Of a DNA stretch of 64,000 nucleotides, positions 8,675 through 16,547 are shown piece after piece. Position 1 is the stretch's first letter, and every line of letters begins with the position of its first letter. The notes beneath the pieces are model-generated. The model did no database searches. It was not told where the DNA came from and saw only the letters and a list, made by a program, of their open reading frames with translations. The stretch comes from Candidatus Pseudomonas phytovorans (GTDB lineage Bacteria; Pseudomonadota; Gammaproteobacteria; Pseudomonadales; Pseudomonadaceae). The position numbers and the translations under genes are program-made. The DNA lies in contig CP119325.1 in NCBI GenBank assembly GCA_029202525.1, forward strand, positions 5,616,001 to 5,680,000. The letters run 5' to 3'.

Positions 8675-9502
8675 ATGCCCCGCTTGCTCGCGCCCCTGCT
8701 CGCCCTTTCCCTGCTGCTGCTCGCCGGTGGCGCTCAGGCCAGCTATATCACCCGCACGCTGAACAAGCCGGTACCTGGCGGCGTGGCTGTGGTCGACCTC
8801 GGCCCTGCCGCCAGCGCCCCTAGCGCCCGTTTCGACGGCAAGCAGGTGCTGGTGGTGAAAGAACAGGACAACTGGCTGGCCATTGTCGGCATTCCACTGA
8901 CCCAGAAGCCCGGCACGGCGGTGCTGAACCAGGGCGGCCGCACCCTGCCCTTCAGCGTCGGGAACAAGAAATACCCCGAACAGCGCATCACCCTGAAGAA
9001 CACTCGCCAGGTCAACCCGAACCCGGCAGACCTCAAACGCATCGACCGCGAGCTGGCCGAGCAGATCAAGGCCTACCGCAGCTTCAGCCCGAGCCTGCCG
9101 AGCAACCTGATCCTCGACAAGCCGGTCAACGGGCCGCTGTCGAGCAAGTTTGGCGTGCGCCGCTTCTTCAATGGCGAAGAACGCAACCCGCATGCAGGGT
9201 TGGACTTTGCGGTGCCGGCAGGAACGCCGATCAAGACCCCGGCCAATGGCAAGGTGATCCTGGTGGGCGATTACTTCTTCAATGGCCGCACAGTGTTTGT
9301 CGACCATGGGCAGGGGTTTATCAGCATGTTCTGCCATATGTCGAAGATCGATGTGCAGGTGGGGCAGCAACTGCGCCGTGGCGAGGTGGTCGGGCGCGTG
9401 GGCTCGACCGGGCGGGCTACCGGGCCGCATATGCACTGGAACGTCAGCCTGAACGATGCGCGGGTGGACCCGGCGATCTTCATTGGCGCGTTCCAGCCCT
9501 GA
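8675..9502 (+). CDS. Secreted M23 (LytM) family metallopeptidase
   Basis: A 275-residue exported protein with a clear Sec signal peptide (about 1-22, ending GGAQA). Residues about 23-115 form a beta-rich N-terminal domain. The C-terminal LytM domain has the zinc-site motifs HAGLDFAVPAGTPI and, later, HMHWNVSLN, with an intact FVDHGQGF strand, so an active peptidoglycan endopeptidase is likely. It starts three bases after the xseA stop and is probably co-transcribed. It is followed by a REP palindrome. The cell-wall role is inferred from the family. Confidence 0.87.
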   Translation: MPRLLAPLLALSLLLLAGGAQASYITRTLNKPVPGGVAVVDLGPAASAPSARFDGKQVLVVKEQDNWLAIVGIPLTQKPGTAVLNQGGRTLPFSVGNKKYPEQRITLKNTRQVNPNPADLKRIDRELAEQIKAYRSFSPSLPSNLILDKPVNGPLSSKFGVRRFFNGEERNPHAGLDFAVPAGTPIKTPANGKVILVGDYFFNGRTVFVDHGQGFISMFCHMSKIDVQVGQQLRRGEVVGRVGSTGRATGPHMHWNVSLNDARVDPAIFIGAFQP

Positions 9503-9511
9503 GACCGCATC

Positions 9512-9544
9512 GCCTGCTTCGCGGGCATGCCCGCGAAGAGGCCA
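9512..9544. repeat. REP palindrome downstream of the M23 peptidase gene
   Basis: The 22-bp perfect palindrome cttcgcgggcatgcccgcgaag (9517-9538) lies in a REP context ending in aggcc, ten bases after the peptidase stop. It probably marks the 3' end of the xseA-M23 transcript. Confidence 0.75.
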
Positions 9545-9718
9545 GCACGGGCGACATCACTTCAACTATGTTGCGCTATGGAAAAATACTGCGCAAAAAT
9601 CAATAAGCACTCAGCACAATGAAGCCATAAAATCTCGCCTAATCGCTTTTTTTAAGCATTCCTCTCAATTTTTCCCGAACGCTTGCCATCCCCAACCCCA
9701 CTGGTTAAGTTTGAAGGC
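9545..9718 (+). promoter_or_regulatory. AT-rich promoter region of the leuA transcript
   Basis: This stretch between the REP palindrome and the leuA leader ORF is markedly AT-rich compared with its surroundings (runs of A and T around 9590-9675). It has no credible coding frame and must contain the leuA promoter. I could not pick -35/-10 boxes with confidence. Confidence 0.45.
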
Positions 9719-9796
9719 ATGAAAACCTTCAGCACCCTCATCCTGCTCCGACAACATCGCAGCCTCTGCCTGGTCAGCGCCCGACTACCAGGCTGA
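9719..9796 (+). CDS. Leucine-rich leader peptide upstream of leuA
   Basis: A 25-codon ORF begins ATG AAA ACC and ends GGC TGA, 76 bases before leuA. Six of 25 residues are leucine (positions 7, 9, 10, 16, 18, 23), including the otherwise rare codon CTA, and GAAGG precedes the ATG. This is the layout of an amino-acid attenuator leader, in which ribosome stalling at Leu codons reports leucine supply. The end of the ORF overlaps a possible 7-bp hairpin (gcctggt...accaggc). No intrinsic terminator is visible between 9797 and 9872, so the control could act at translation or through Rho rather than by classical attenuation. The role is inferred. Confidence 0.6.
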   Translation: MKTFSTLILLRQHRSLCLVSARLPG

Positions 9797-9872
9797 ATCG
9801 CGTCGCCTCGCCTCTTCACCTCGTTACTGCTCGGCAGGCCCGATCTCGGCCGCACACAAAAGGATTGCTTCC

Positions 9873-11546
9873 ATGACCATGCTCAAAGACCCATCGAAGA
9901 AGTACCGCGCTTTCCCGACCATCGACCTGCCTGACCGTACCTGGCCGTCGAAAACCATCACCGAGCCACCCATCTGGTGCAGCTCCGACCTGCGTGATGG
10001 CAACCAGTCGCTGATCGAGCCGATGGATTCCGAGAAGAAGCTGCGTTTCTGGAAGACCTTGGTGCAGGTAGGCGTGAAGGAAATCGAAGCTTCGTTCCCG
10101 TCTGCCTCGCAGACCGATTTCGACTTCGTGCGCACCTTGATCGAAGACGGCCACATCCCGGACGACACCACCATCCAGGTGCTCACCCAGGCCCGCGACG
10201 ACCTGATCGCCCGCACTTTCGAGTCGCTGCGCGGTGCGAAGAAGGCCATCGTCCACCTGTACAACGCCACCAGCCCGTCGTTCCGCCGCATTGTCTTCAA
10301 CCAGGACAAGCAAGGCGTGAAGGACATCGCGGTAAACGCGGCCAAGCTGTTCGTCAAGTACGCTGCCCAGCAGCCAGAAACCCACTGGACCTTCCAGTAC
10401 TCGCCAGAAACCTTCAGCGCTACCGAAATGGAGTTCGCCAAGGAAGTCTGCGACGCGGTCATCGAGGTGTGGAACCCGACGCCTGAGCACAAGATCATTC
10501 TCAACCTGCCGGCCACCGTGGAAGTCTCCACGCCGAACATCTACGCCGACCAGATCGAGTGGTTCTGCCGCAATGTCAGCCGCCGCGACAGCGTGCTCAT
10601 CAGCCTGCACTGCCACAACGACCGTGGCACCGGTATCGCTGCCACCGAGCTGGGCCTGATGGCCGGGGCCGACCGCGCCGAAGGCTGCCTGTTCGGCAAC
10701 GGCGAACGTACCGGTAACGTCGACCTGGTGACCTTGGCACTGAACCTCTACACCCAAGGCATCGACCCGTTGCTGGACTTCTCCGACATCGACGGTGTGC
10801 GCAAGGTGGTCGAAGAGTGCAACCAGCTGCCAGTGCACCCGCGTCACCCGTATGTGGGCGACCTGGTTCACACCGCGTTCTCCGGCTCGCACCAGGACGC
10901 CATCCGCAAGGGCTTTGCCAAGCAGCAGGAAGGCGAACGGTGGGAAGTGCCGTACCTGCCGATCGACCCGGCCGACATCGGCCGCAGCTACGAGGCGGTG
11001 ATTCGCGTCAACAGCCAGTCGGGTAAAGGTGGCATCACCTACCTGCTCGAGCAGGAATACGGCATCAGCCTGCCACGCCGCATGCAGATCGAGTTCAGCC
11101 AGGTGGTACAGGGTGAAACCGACCGCCTGGGCCTGGAAATGACCGCCCAGCAGATCTACAGCCTGCTGCACAAGGAATACCTCCAGGCCAACGCCCCTTA
11201 CGCCCTGGTCAGCCACCGCCTGCAGGAAGAAAACGGCAACAGCGCCGTAGAAGTGGAAGTAGCCGGTGAAGGCGAAACCACCCTGCACTGGCGCGGCAAG
11301 GGCAATGGCGCCCTGGAAGCGCTGGTGGCCGGCCTGCCGATCTCGGTTGAAATCATGGACTACAACGAGCACGCCATTGGTGCAGGCACCAATGCCAAAG
11401 CCGCAGCCTACATAGAACTGCGCGTAGCCGGTGGCCGCCCGGTGCATGGCGTGGGTATTGATGAAAACATCACCACGGCCAGCTTCAAGGCACTGTTCAG
11501 CGCGCTGAACCGCTCGCTGAGCCAGCAGGAAGCCAAAGCGGCCTGA
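9873..11546 (+). CDS. leuA: 2-isopropylmalate synthase
   Basis: LeuA condenses acetyl-CoA with 2-oxoisovalerate, the first committed step of leucine synthesis, and is feedback-inhibited by leucine. The 557-residue protein has the HMGL-like TIM barrel with the metal- and substrate-binding motif SSDLRDGNQSL (37-47), the HCHNDRGTGIA segment, and EGCLFGNGERTGN. It ends in a C-terminal leucine-sensing LeuA regulatory domain (about 430-557). The start at 9873 is preceded by AGGA. The gene stands alone behind its leader peptide and is followed by a strong terminator; leuBCD are not in this window. Confidence 0.95.
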   Translation: MTMLKDPSKKYRAFPTIDLPDRTWPSKTITEPPIWCSSDLRDGNQSLIEPMDSEKKLRFWKTLVQVGVKEIEASFPSASQTDFDFVRTLIEDGHIPDDTTIQVLTQARDDLIARTFESLRGAKKAIVHLYNATSPSFRRIVFNQDKQGVKDIAVNAAKLFVKYAAQQPETHWTFQYSPETFSATEMEFAKEVCDAVIEVWNPTPEHKIILNLPATVEVSTPNIYADQIEWFCRNVSRRDSVLISLHCHNDRGTGIAATELGLMAGADRAEGCLFGNGERTGNVDLVTLALNLYTQGIDPLLDFSDIDGVRKVVEECNQLPVHPRHPYVGDLVHTAFSGSHQDAIRKGFAKQQEGERWEVPYLPIDPADIGRSYEAVIRVNSQSGKGGITYLLEQEYGISLPRRMQIEFSQVVQGETDRLGLEMTAQQIYSLLHKEYLQANAPYALVSHRLQEENGNSAVEVEVAGEGETTLHWRGKGNGALEALVAGLPISVEIMDYNEHAIGAGTNAKAAAYIELRVAGGRPVHGVGIDENITTASFKALFSALNRSLSQQEAKAA

Positions 11547-11560
11547 TCGTTGCGCCCCAT

Positions 11561-11591
11561 AAAAAAACCGCATCCATGATGCGGTTTTTTT
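11561..11591. terminator. Bidirectional intrinsic terminator between leuA and the toxin gene
   Basis: The inverted repeat aaaaaaaccgcat / atgcggttttttt with a 5-base loop gives a GC-centred stem followed by a T-run on both strands. It terminates leuA from the left and the convergent monalysin-like gene from the right. Confidence 0.92.
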
Positions 11592-11601
11592 GTTTCAAGG
11601 T

Positions 11602-12345
11602 TCAGTAGCGATTACCCGGCGTATAGTAAGCACCATAGTTGAAAATCCACCGACCACTGTTATTCGGGAAATTATGCCCCTTCATCAAGGCAGCCTCCTG
11701 AATTTCATACCACCCTAGTGGCTCGACCGAGTTTTCAGCCGCTACGGTGATGATCGAACTGGTTGCAACCGATGTTAAAATGCACAGGTCTTGCCTGTCA
11801 TCCCTGCCTGCTTTAGCGTAAGTTTTTGTCTGTGAATACTTGAAATTATCCGAGAACATCCCAGCCCCGGTAATACAATGGGCATAGGCCATGTGCATCT
11901 GATAAAAGTTGAATATACCCGGCCCTTCCATTTCAATTTTCTGGGACCGCGTATGGGATTTGCTAATACCTTCGGTTGAACTGGTTGTCAACTTTCCACC
12001 GATTGCACTGCCAAGAAATCCGACACCCAGCGCAACTTCTGTTTCCAGTGACGAGGTGAACGACCTGCTGAAGCCTTCTATCGTCGAAACTTCTTCAGTG
12101 TGCGACACACTGCCAGGAACACGCGCCATACCCAAGTATTCAAGATACGCCAGAATGGGTGTCGAGTACGTGCCCCAGTTCTGGTTACCGAGATACAAAT
12201 CACCGTACACCGTGTCACCAAAAATCCAACAACCGGGATTTACCTTCCCATTCTGTCCATACAAATATTTTTCAATTTCGTAAGTACCCCGTTTGTGGGG
12301 AAAATCGCCTATCGCTTTTATCATGCTTTGGTCGATGAAACTCAT
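11602..12345 (-). CDS. Monalysin-like beta-barrel pore-forming toxin
   Basis: A 247-residue protein that matches, from memory, monalysin, the aerolysin-like toxin with which P. entomophila damages insect gut cells. The best-matching blocks are GCW at 38-40, VYGDLYLGNQNWGTY at 46-60, the MEGPG...FYQMHMAYAH region (139-156), and the C-terminal SGRW...AYYTPGNRY (230-247). Residues 81-135 are Ser/Thr-rich around a Gly-rich hydrophobic core (VALGVGFLGSAIGG), as expected of the membrane-inserting hairpin. There is no signal peptide, and the N-terminal extension removed by protease in monalysin looks about 20 residues shorter. GAGG precedes the ATG. The gene is visibly more AT-rich than leuA and eda and is flanked by terminators, so it is probably an accessory insertion. 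Confidence 0.85.
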   Translation of the reverse strand: MSFIDQSMIKAIGDFPHKRGTYEIEKYLYGQNGKVNPGCWIFGDTVYGDLYLGNQNWGTYSTPILAYLEYLGMARVPGSVSHTEEVSTIEGFSRSFTSSLETEVALGVGFLGSAIGGKLTTSSTEGISKSHTRSQKIEMEGPGIFNFYQMHMAYAHCITGAGMFSDNFKYSQTKTYAKAGRDDRQDLCILTSVATSSIITVAAENSVEPLGWYEIQEAALMKGHNFPNNSGRWIFNYGAYYTPGNRY

Positions 12346-12422
12346 GCAGGAACCTCACGCGGAATGGTTAGATGGCTTTTCCTGTTTGCCGGGAAAAGGC
12401 GCGCACGCCTAAACGGAGCGCG

Positions 12423-12542
12423 TCAGACATTAATCATTGCCACGCCATCGTATTCGTCGGCACCTGCATCAATAATCGGGAAAGGCTTCTTGCATCGGTG
12501 GCATGGCCAATATTCCGAACTTTTGTGTCTCGCTGACAGCAC
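12423..12542 (-). pseudogene. Possible 39-codon CxxC fragment upstream of the toxin gene
   Basis: After the eda terminator an open frame could start at GTG 12542 and encode 39 residues including YWPCHRCKKPFPI and ending GVAMINV. The CxxC and Trp/Pro context look like half of a zinc ribbon. No Shine-Dalgarno sequence precedes the GTG and the frame also runs back through the terminator, so this may be a remnant of a degraded gene. It is reported because it is the only protein-like stretch in the 12346-12551 space. Confidence 0.25.
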
Positions 12543-12551
12543 AAAAAACGC

Positions 12552-12579
12552 AAAAAAAGGGGCGCCGACCAAGCGCCCC
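12552..12579 (-). terminator. Intrinsic terminator of zwf-pgl-eda
   Basis: On the minus strand, 25 bases after the eda stop, GGGGCGC pairs with GCGCCCC around a 7-base loop and is followed by seven T and then a second T-run. This is a textbook Rho-independent terminator and isolates eda from the toxin gene downstream. Confidence 0.93.
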
Positions 12580-12604
12580 ATAAGCCGTAAAGCACACAAC
12601 AGTT

Positions 12605-13285
12605 TCAGTTGGCGTCCAGCAGCGCCATCGCCTCCGCACTGCAGGCCTCGATCCGCGCCCAGTCGCCGTTCTTGATCCAGCTGCTGTCGAGCATCCAGGT
12701 ACCGCCCACGCACATCACATTGGCCAGCGCCATGTAGTTACGCACGTTGGCCGGGTTCACGCCGCCGGTTGGGCAAAAGCGAATGTCGCCGAACGGGCCG
12801 CCAAAGGCCTTGATCGCAGCCACGCCGCCGCTGATCTCCGCCGGAAACAGCTTGAAGCGGCGGTAGCCCAAGGCATAGCCCATCATGATTTCGGAGGGTG
12901 TGCTGATACCAGGCAGCAACGGGATTTCACTGGCCACGCCCGCTTCGAGAATGTCCTGGGTAATGCCCGGGGTAACGACGAACTGTGCACCGGCAGCCTC
13001 GACGGCGGCAAACATGCTGCGATCAAGTACGGTGCCGGCCCCTACACACAACTCCGGGCGCTGCTCACGCAATACCTGAATGGCTTTGAGCCCATGCTGC
13101 GAACGCAGGGTCACTTCCAGGGTACGGATGCCGCCAGCGGCCAGGGCATCGGCCAGCGGCAGGATGTCTTGCTCACGGGCGATGGTGATTACCGGCAGGA
13201 TGCGCGCCTTTTCGCAGATGGCGTCTATCCGGGCGGCTTTGTCGGCCATCGAGAGCTTTGGCTGTGGGCGTTCGAGGGTGGTCAT
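12605..13285 (-). CDS. eda: 2-keto-3-deoxy-6-phosphogluconate aldolase
   Basis: Eda splits KDPG to pyruvate and glyceraldehyde-3-phosphate, the last step of the Entner-Doudoroff pathway. The 226-residue product has the class I aldolase features: Glu57 in LEVTLR, the phosphate-binding GAGTVLD, and the Schiff-base Lys145 in RRFKLFPAE, followed by FCPTGGVN. The start MTTLERPQPK at 13285 follows AAGGA; an upstream in-frame ATG would add nine residues. It is the last gene of zwf-pgl-eda, 17 bases after pgl, and is probably controlled by HexR from the zwf promoter. Confidence 0.97.
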   Translation of the reverse strand: MTTLERPQPKLSMADKAARIDAICEKARILPVITIAREQDILPLADALAAGGIRTLEVTLRSQHGLKAIQVLREQRPELCVGAGTVLDRSMFAAVEAAGAQFVVTPGITQDILEAGVASEIPLLPGISTPSEIMMGYALGYRRFKLFPAEISGGVAAIKAFGGPFGDIRFCPTGGVNPANVRNYMALANVMCVGGTWMLDSSWIKNGDWARIEACSAEAMALLDAN

Positions 13286-13302
13286 GACAGTGGATCCTTG
13301 GC

Positions 13303-14016
13303 TCATGGGCACCAGTAGATGTCCAGGGGGTCGTGAAGAAAAGCGCGAATCGGCATTTCAGTAAGGTCGTTGCCAGCCAGCGCGGCGCGCAGGGTAGCGA
13401 GTTTGCCCGGCCCTTGCACGGACAGCGCTGTGAAGGCGGCGCTGGCCAGCAGCGAACGGGTCATCGACAGGCGCTGGTGCGGCACGCTCGGCGCCAGCAG
13501 TGGCAAGCAGCGACGCGGGCTTGCCGGGTCCAGGCCCGCTTCCAGGTTGGGGCTGGCGGGGAACAGCGAAGCGGTATGGCCATCGTCACCCATGCCCAGT
13601 ACCAGCACATCGATTGGCGGCAGTGCGAGCAGCGCCTGGTCGGCCTTGCCAGCAGCGGCATCGAGGTTTTCTGCCTGCTGATACAGGCCGACAAAGCGGG
13701 CCTTGGCCGCCGCGTCCTTGAGCAGGTGGCGAGCCAACAGGCCTGCGTTGCTGTCAGCGTGCTCCACCGGCACCCAGCGCTCATCGGCCAGGCTGACGGT
13801 GACTTTGGCCCAGTCCAGGTGTTCGCTGGCCAGTTTCTCAAGGAATGGCACCGGGCTGCGGCCACCGGATAGCACCAAACAGGCTTGGCCTTCGGCAGCA
13901 ATAGCTGCACGAAGGCGCTCGGCCACGTCATGGGCCAGGGTTGCAGCCAGCGTCTTGGCGTCCGCCAGGTCGTGAACCTTCACGGTTGCCGGCAATTTCA
14001 GTTCAGATATCCCCAT
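13303..14016 (-). CDS. pgl: 6-phosphogluconolactonase
   Basis: Pgl hydrolyses 6-phosphogluconolactone to 6-phosphogluconate. The 237-residue protein is of the glucosamine-6-phosphate-isomerase-like type, with LSGGRSPVPF, VSLADERWVP and LGMGDDGHTASLFP as diagnostic motifs. The start at 14016 is preferred over ATG 14034 because GGAGGG lies at the right distance upstream of it. It overlaps the end of zwf by 14 bases, which suggests translational coupling inside zwf-pgl-eda. Confidence 0.95.
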   Translation of the reverse strand: MGISELKLPATVKVHDLADAKTLAATLAHDVAERLRAAIAAEGQACLVLSGGRSPVPFLEKLASEHLDWAKVTVSLADERWVPVEHADSNAGLLARHLLKDAAAKARFVGLYQQAENLDAAAGKADQALLALPPIDVLVLGMGDDGHTASLFPASPNLEAGLDPASPRRCLPLLAPSVPHQRLSMTRSLLASAAFTALSVQGPGKLATLRAALAGNDLTEMPIRAFLHDPLDIYWCP

Positions 14017-15472
14017 ACCACGCCCTCCCATCACGTGTGATCAATGCTATCGAGCTCATCGGCCCCCAGGAGCCCGCCGCGTAAGGCTTGGGCGCATCGC
14101 CTGCATTACGCCAGCCGGCGATCAACTGGTCGCACCACGTCCAGGCATATTCGATTTCGTCCTTGCGCACGAACAGGTTCTGGTTGCCACGCATCACTTC
14201 GAGCAACAGGCGCTCGTAGGCATCCGGAATCCGCGTGCTGCGCCAGGTGTCGGAAAAATTAAGCTGCAACGGGCCGCTGCGCAGTTGCATGCCTTTGTCC
14301 AGGCCCTGCTCCTTGGTCATCACCCGTAAAGAAATGCCCTCATCCGGTTGCAGGCGAATGATCAGCTTGTTACCGATTTGCAAACGCTGTTCCGGGGCGA
14401 AGATGTAGTGCGGCGTTTCCTTGAAGTGGATGACGATCTGCGACAGCTTCTGCGGCATGCGTTTGCCAGTGCGCAGGTAGAACGGCACGCCCGACCAGCG
14501 CCAGTTGCGAATGTCGGCGCGCAGGGCAACGAAGGTTTCCGTGTCGCTCTGGGCGTTGGCGTTGTCTTCTTCCAGGTAACCTGGCACCGGCTTGCCATCG
14601 CTGTAGCCGGCAATGTACTGACCACGCACCACACGGGTGCTCAAACCATCGCCTGTGATCGGTGCCAGTGCCTTCAGCACTTTCACCTTTTCGTCGCGGA
14701 TGGCATCGGCCGACAGTTCGCTGGGCGGGTCCATGGCGATCAGGCACAGCAACTGCAGCAGGTGGTTCTGGATCATGTCGCGCAGCTGGCCGGCCTTGTC
14801 GAAATAGCCCCAGCGGCCTTCGATACCCACCTTTTCGGCGACGGTAATCTCCACATGGGAGATGGAATTCTGGTTCCACTGGGTTTCAAACAGGCTGTTG
14901 GCGAACCGCAGGGCAATCAGGTTCTGCACCGTCTCTTTGCCCAGATAATGGTCGATACGGTAAACCCGGTTTTCAGGGAAGAACCGCGCCACGGCATCGT
15001 TGACCCGACGCGACGACTCCAGGTCGTGGCCGATTGGTTTTTCCAGCACCACCCGGGTACGCGCGGCAAGCCCGGCCTTGTCGAGGTTTTCGCAGATGGC
15101 GCCGTACACCGCTGCCGCCGTGGCGAAATACGCAATCAGCGGCAGTTCACCCGGCAACTGCTCGGCCAGGGCCTGATAACCCTCGGGTTGCAGGAAGTCC
15201 AGGTGCTGGTAGCTCAACCGGGCGAGGAAGCGGCCCAATGCTGCGGGCTCGATATCGGCCTCGGGCACATGCCGGCGCAGGTGGCCTTCGATACTGTTCA
15301 GGTGCTCCTGCGCACTGCCCGCCTCGCGGGCCAGCGCCAGCAGGCGTGTGTCGGGGTGCAGCAGGTTGGCCCGGTCGAGCTGGTAGAGCGCGGGAAACAG
15401 CTTGCGCAATGCCAGGTCACCGAGGGCGCCAAACAGGGCAAAAGTGCAAGGTTCGACACTGATAGCAGCCAT
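14003..15472 (-). CDS. zwf: Glucose-6-phosphate 1-dehydrogenase
   Basis: Zwf oxidises glucose-6-phosphate to 6-phosphogluconolactone with reduction of NAD(P)+. The 489-residue protein has the N-terminal dinucleotide fold (FGALGDLALRKLFPALY from 14), the EKPIGHDL motif near 144, and the active-site RIDHYLGK at 172-179. It heads zwf-pgl-eda and is divergent from hexR, whose product represses this promoter in P. putida. A near-palindromic site lies in the shared 202-base intergenic region. Pseudomonads carry several zwf paralogues; the linkage to pgl-eda-hexR marks this as the ED-pathway copy. Confidence 0.96.
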   Translation of the reverse strand: MAAISVEPCTFALFGALGDLALRKLFPALYQLDRANLLHPDTRLLALAREAGSAQEHLNSIEGHLRRHVPEADIEPAALGRFLARLSYQHLDFLQPEGYQALAEQLPGELPLIAYFATAAAVYGAICENLDKAGLAARTRVVLEKPIGHDLESSRRVNDAVARFFPENRVYRIDHYLGKETVQNLIALRFANSLFETQWNQNSISHVEITVAEKVGIEGRWGYFDKAGQLRDMIQNHLLQLLCLIAMDPPSELSADAIRDEKVKVLKALAPITGDGLSTRVVRGQYIAGYSDGKPVPGYLEEDNANAQSDTETFVALRADIRNWRWSGVPFYLRTGKRMPQKLSQIVIHFKETPHYIFAPEQRLQIGNKLIIRLQPDEGISLRVMTKEQGLDKGMQLRSGPLQLNFSDTWRSTRIPDAYERLLLEVMRGNQNLFVRKDEIEYAWTWCDQLIAGWRNAGDAPKPYAAGSWGPMSSIALITRDGRAWYGDI

Positions 15473-15534
15473 GATGTAGGTTCTTTCCTAAAGTTGGTCT
15501 AGGAATACCGCTTTCACATACGGTTTTCAAGGGA

Positions 15535-15559
15535 TAATGTAGTAAAAACCATAACATTA
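15535..15559. promoter_or_regulatory. Inverted repeat in the zwf-hexR intergenic region, candidate HexR operator
   Basis: TAATGT and ACATTA form a perfect inverted repeat with a 13-base AT-rich spacer, 63 bases upstream of the zwf start, in the divergent zwf/hexR control region. It does not fit TTGT-N7/8-ACAA exactly, so its assignment to HexR is inference from position. Confidence 0.45.
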
Positions 15560-15674
15560 CACACGAATGTGACAGACAAGTGGTGCGCCACCCGCACCGA
15601 CAGTACGATAGACGACCGTGCAAAAAGCCTGCTGCTTCGTCAGCCGGCTGTCTTCCCGACCCAAGGACACACCC

Positions 15675-16547
15675 ATGGACCGCGTGCGAAACCTCCTGGA
15701 ACAGATCCAGGGACGCCTCGACGAGCTGAACAAGGCCGAACGCAAAGTCGCCGAAGTCATTCTGCTCAACCCGCAACAAGCCACCCGCTTCAGCATTGCT
15801 GCGCTGGCCCAGGCGGCCAAAGTCAGCGAACCGACCGTCAACCGCTTCTGCCGCTCGTTTGGCGTTAGCGGCTACCCCGAACTCAAGCTGCAACTGGCGC
15901 AAAGCCTGGCCAGCGGCGCCGCCTACGTCAGCCGCGCGGTGGAGGCCGACGATGACCCGGCAGCCTACACCCAGAAGATCTTCGCCAGTGCCATCGCCTC
16001 GCTCGACAGCGCCTGCCAACAGCTTGACTCGCAACAAGTCAGCCGCGCTGTGGACATGATGATCCAGGCCCGGCAGATCCACTTCTTCGGCCTCGGCGCC
16101 TCGGCCCCGGTGGCCCTGGATGCACAGCACAAGTTCTTCCGCTTCAACCTGGCCGTATCGGCCCACGCCGACGTGCTGATGCAACGCATGCTGGCCTCGG
16201 TGGCCCACACCGGTGACCTGTTTGTGATCATTTCCTACACCGGGCGCACCCGCGAACTGGTCGAAGTAGCACGCGTGGCACGCGAAAACGGTGCCTCGGT
16301 ACTGGGCCTGACAGCAGCAGGCTCGCCGCTGGCCAATGCCTGCAGCCTGAGCCTGCACATTCCACTGCCGGAAGACACCGACATCTACATGCCGATGACC
16401 TCACGGATTATCCAGCTGACCGTGCTCGATGTGCTGGCCACCGGCATGACCCTGCGCCGTGGCGTGGATTTCCAGCCGCACCTGCGCAAGATCAAGGAAA
16501 GCCTGAACGCCAGCCGCTACCCGATCGAGGACGACGAACTCAACTGA
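15675..16547 (+). CDS. hexR: HexR, RpiR-family repressor of glucose catabolism
   Basis: HexR represses zwf-pgl-eda and edd/gap-1 in Pseudomonas and is released by KDPG. The 290-residue protein has an N-terminal RpiR helix-turn-helix (about 1-77, with FSIAALAQAAKVSEPTVNRFCRSFG) and a C-terminal SIS sugar-phosphate domain (about 125-250, with HFFGLGASAPVA and ISYTGRTRELVEVA). The start at 15675 (MDRVRNLLEQI) follows AAGGA. Its stop overlaps the stop of the convergent mutarotase gene by eight bases. Divergence from zwf suggests autoregulation. Confidence 0.95.
   Translation: MDRVRNLLEQIQGRLDELNKAERKVAEVILLNPQQATRFSIAALAQAAKVSEPTVNRFCRSFGVSGYPELKLQLAQSLASGAAYVSRAVEADDDPAAYTQKIFASAIASLDSACQQLDSQQVSRAVDMMIQARQIHFFGLGASAPVALDAQHKFFRFNLAVSAHADVLMQRMLASVAHTGDLFVIISYTGRTRELVEVARVARENGASVLGLTAAGSPLANACSLSLHIPLPEDTDIYMPMTSRIIQLTVLDVLATGMTLRRGVDFQPHLRKIKESLNASRYPIEDDELN

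Noticed and set aside
9797..9872. A classical transcription attenuator terminator after the leuA leader peptide
   Set aside because: No GC-rich hairpin followed by a T-run is present in this interval.
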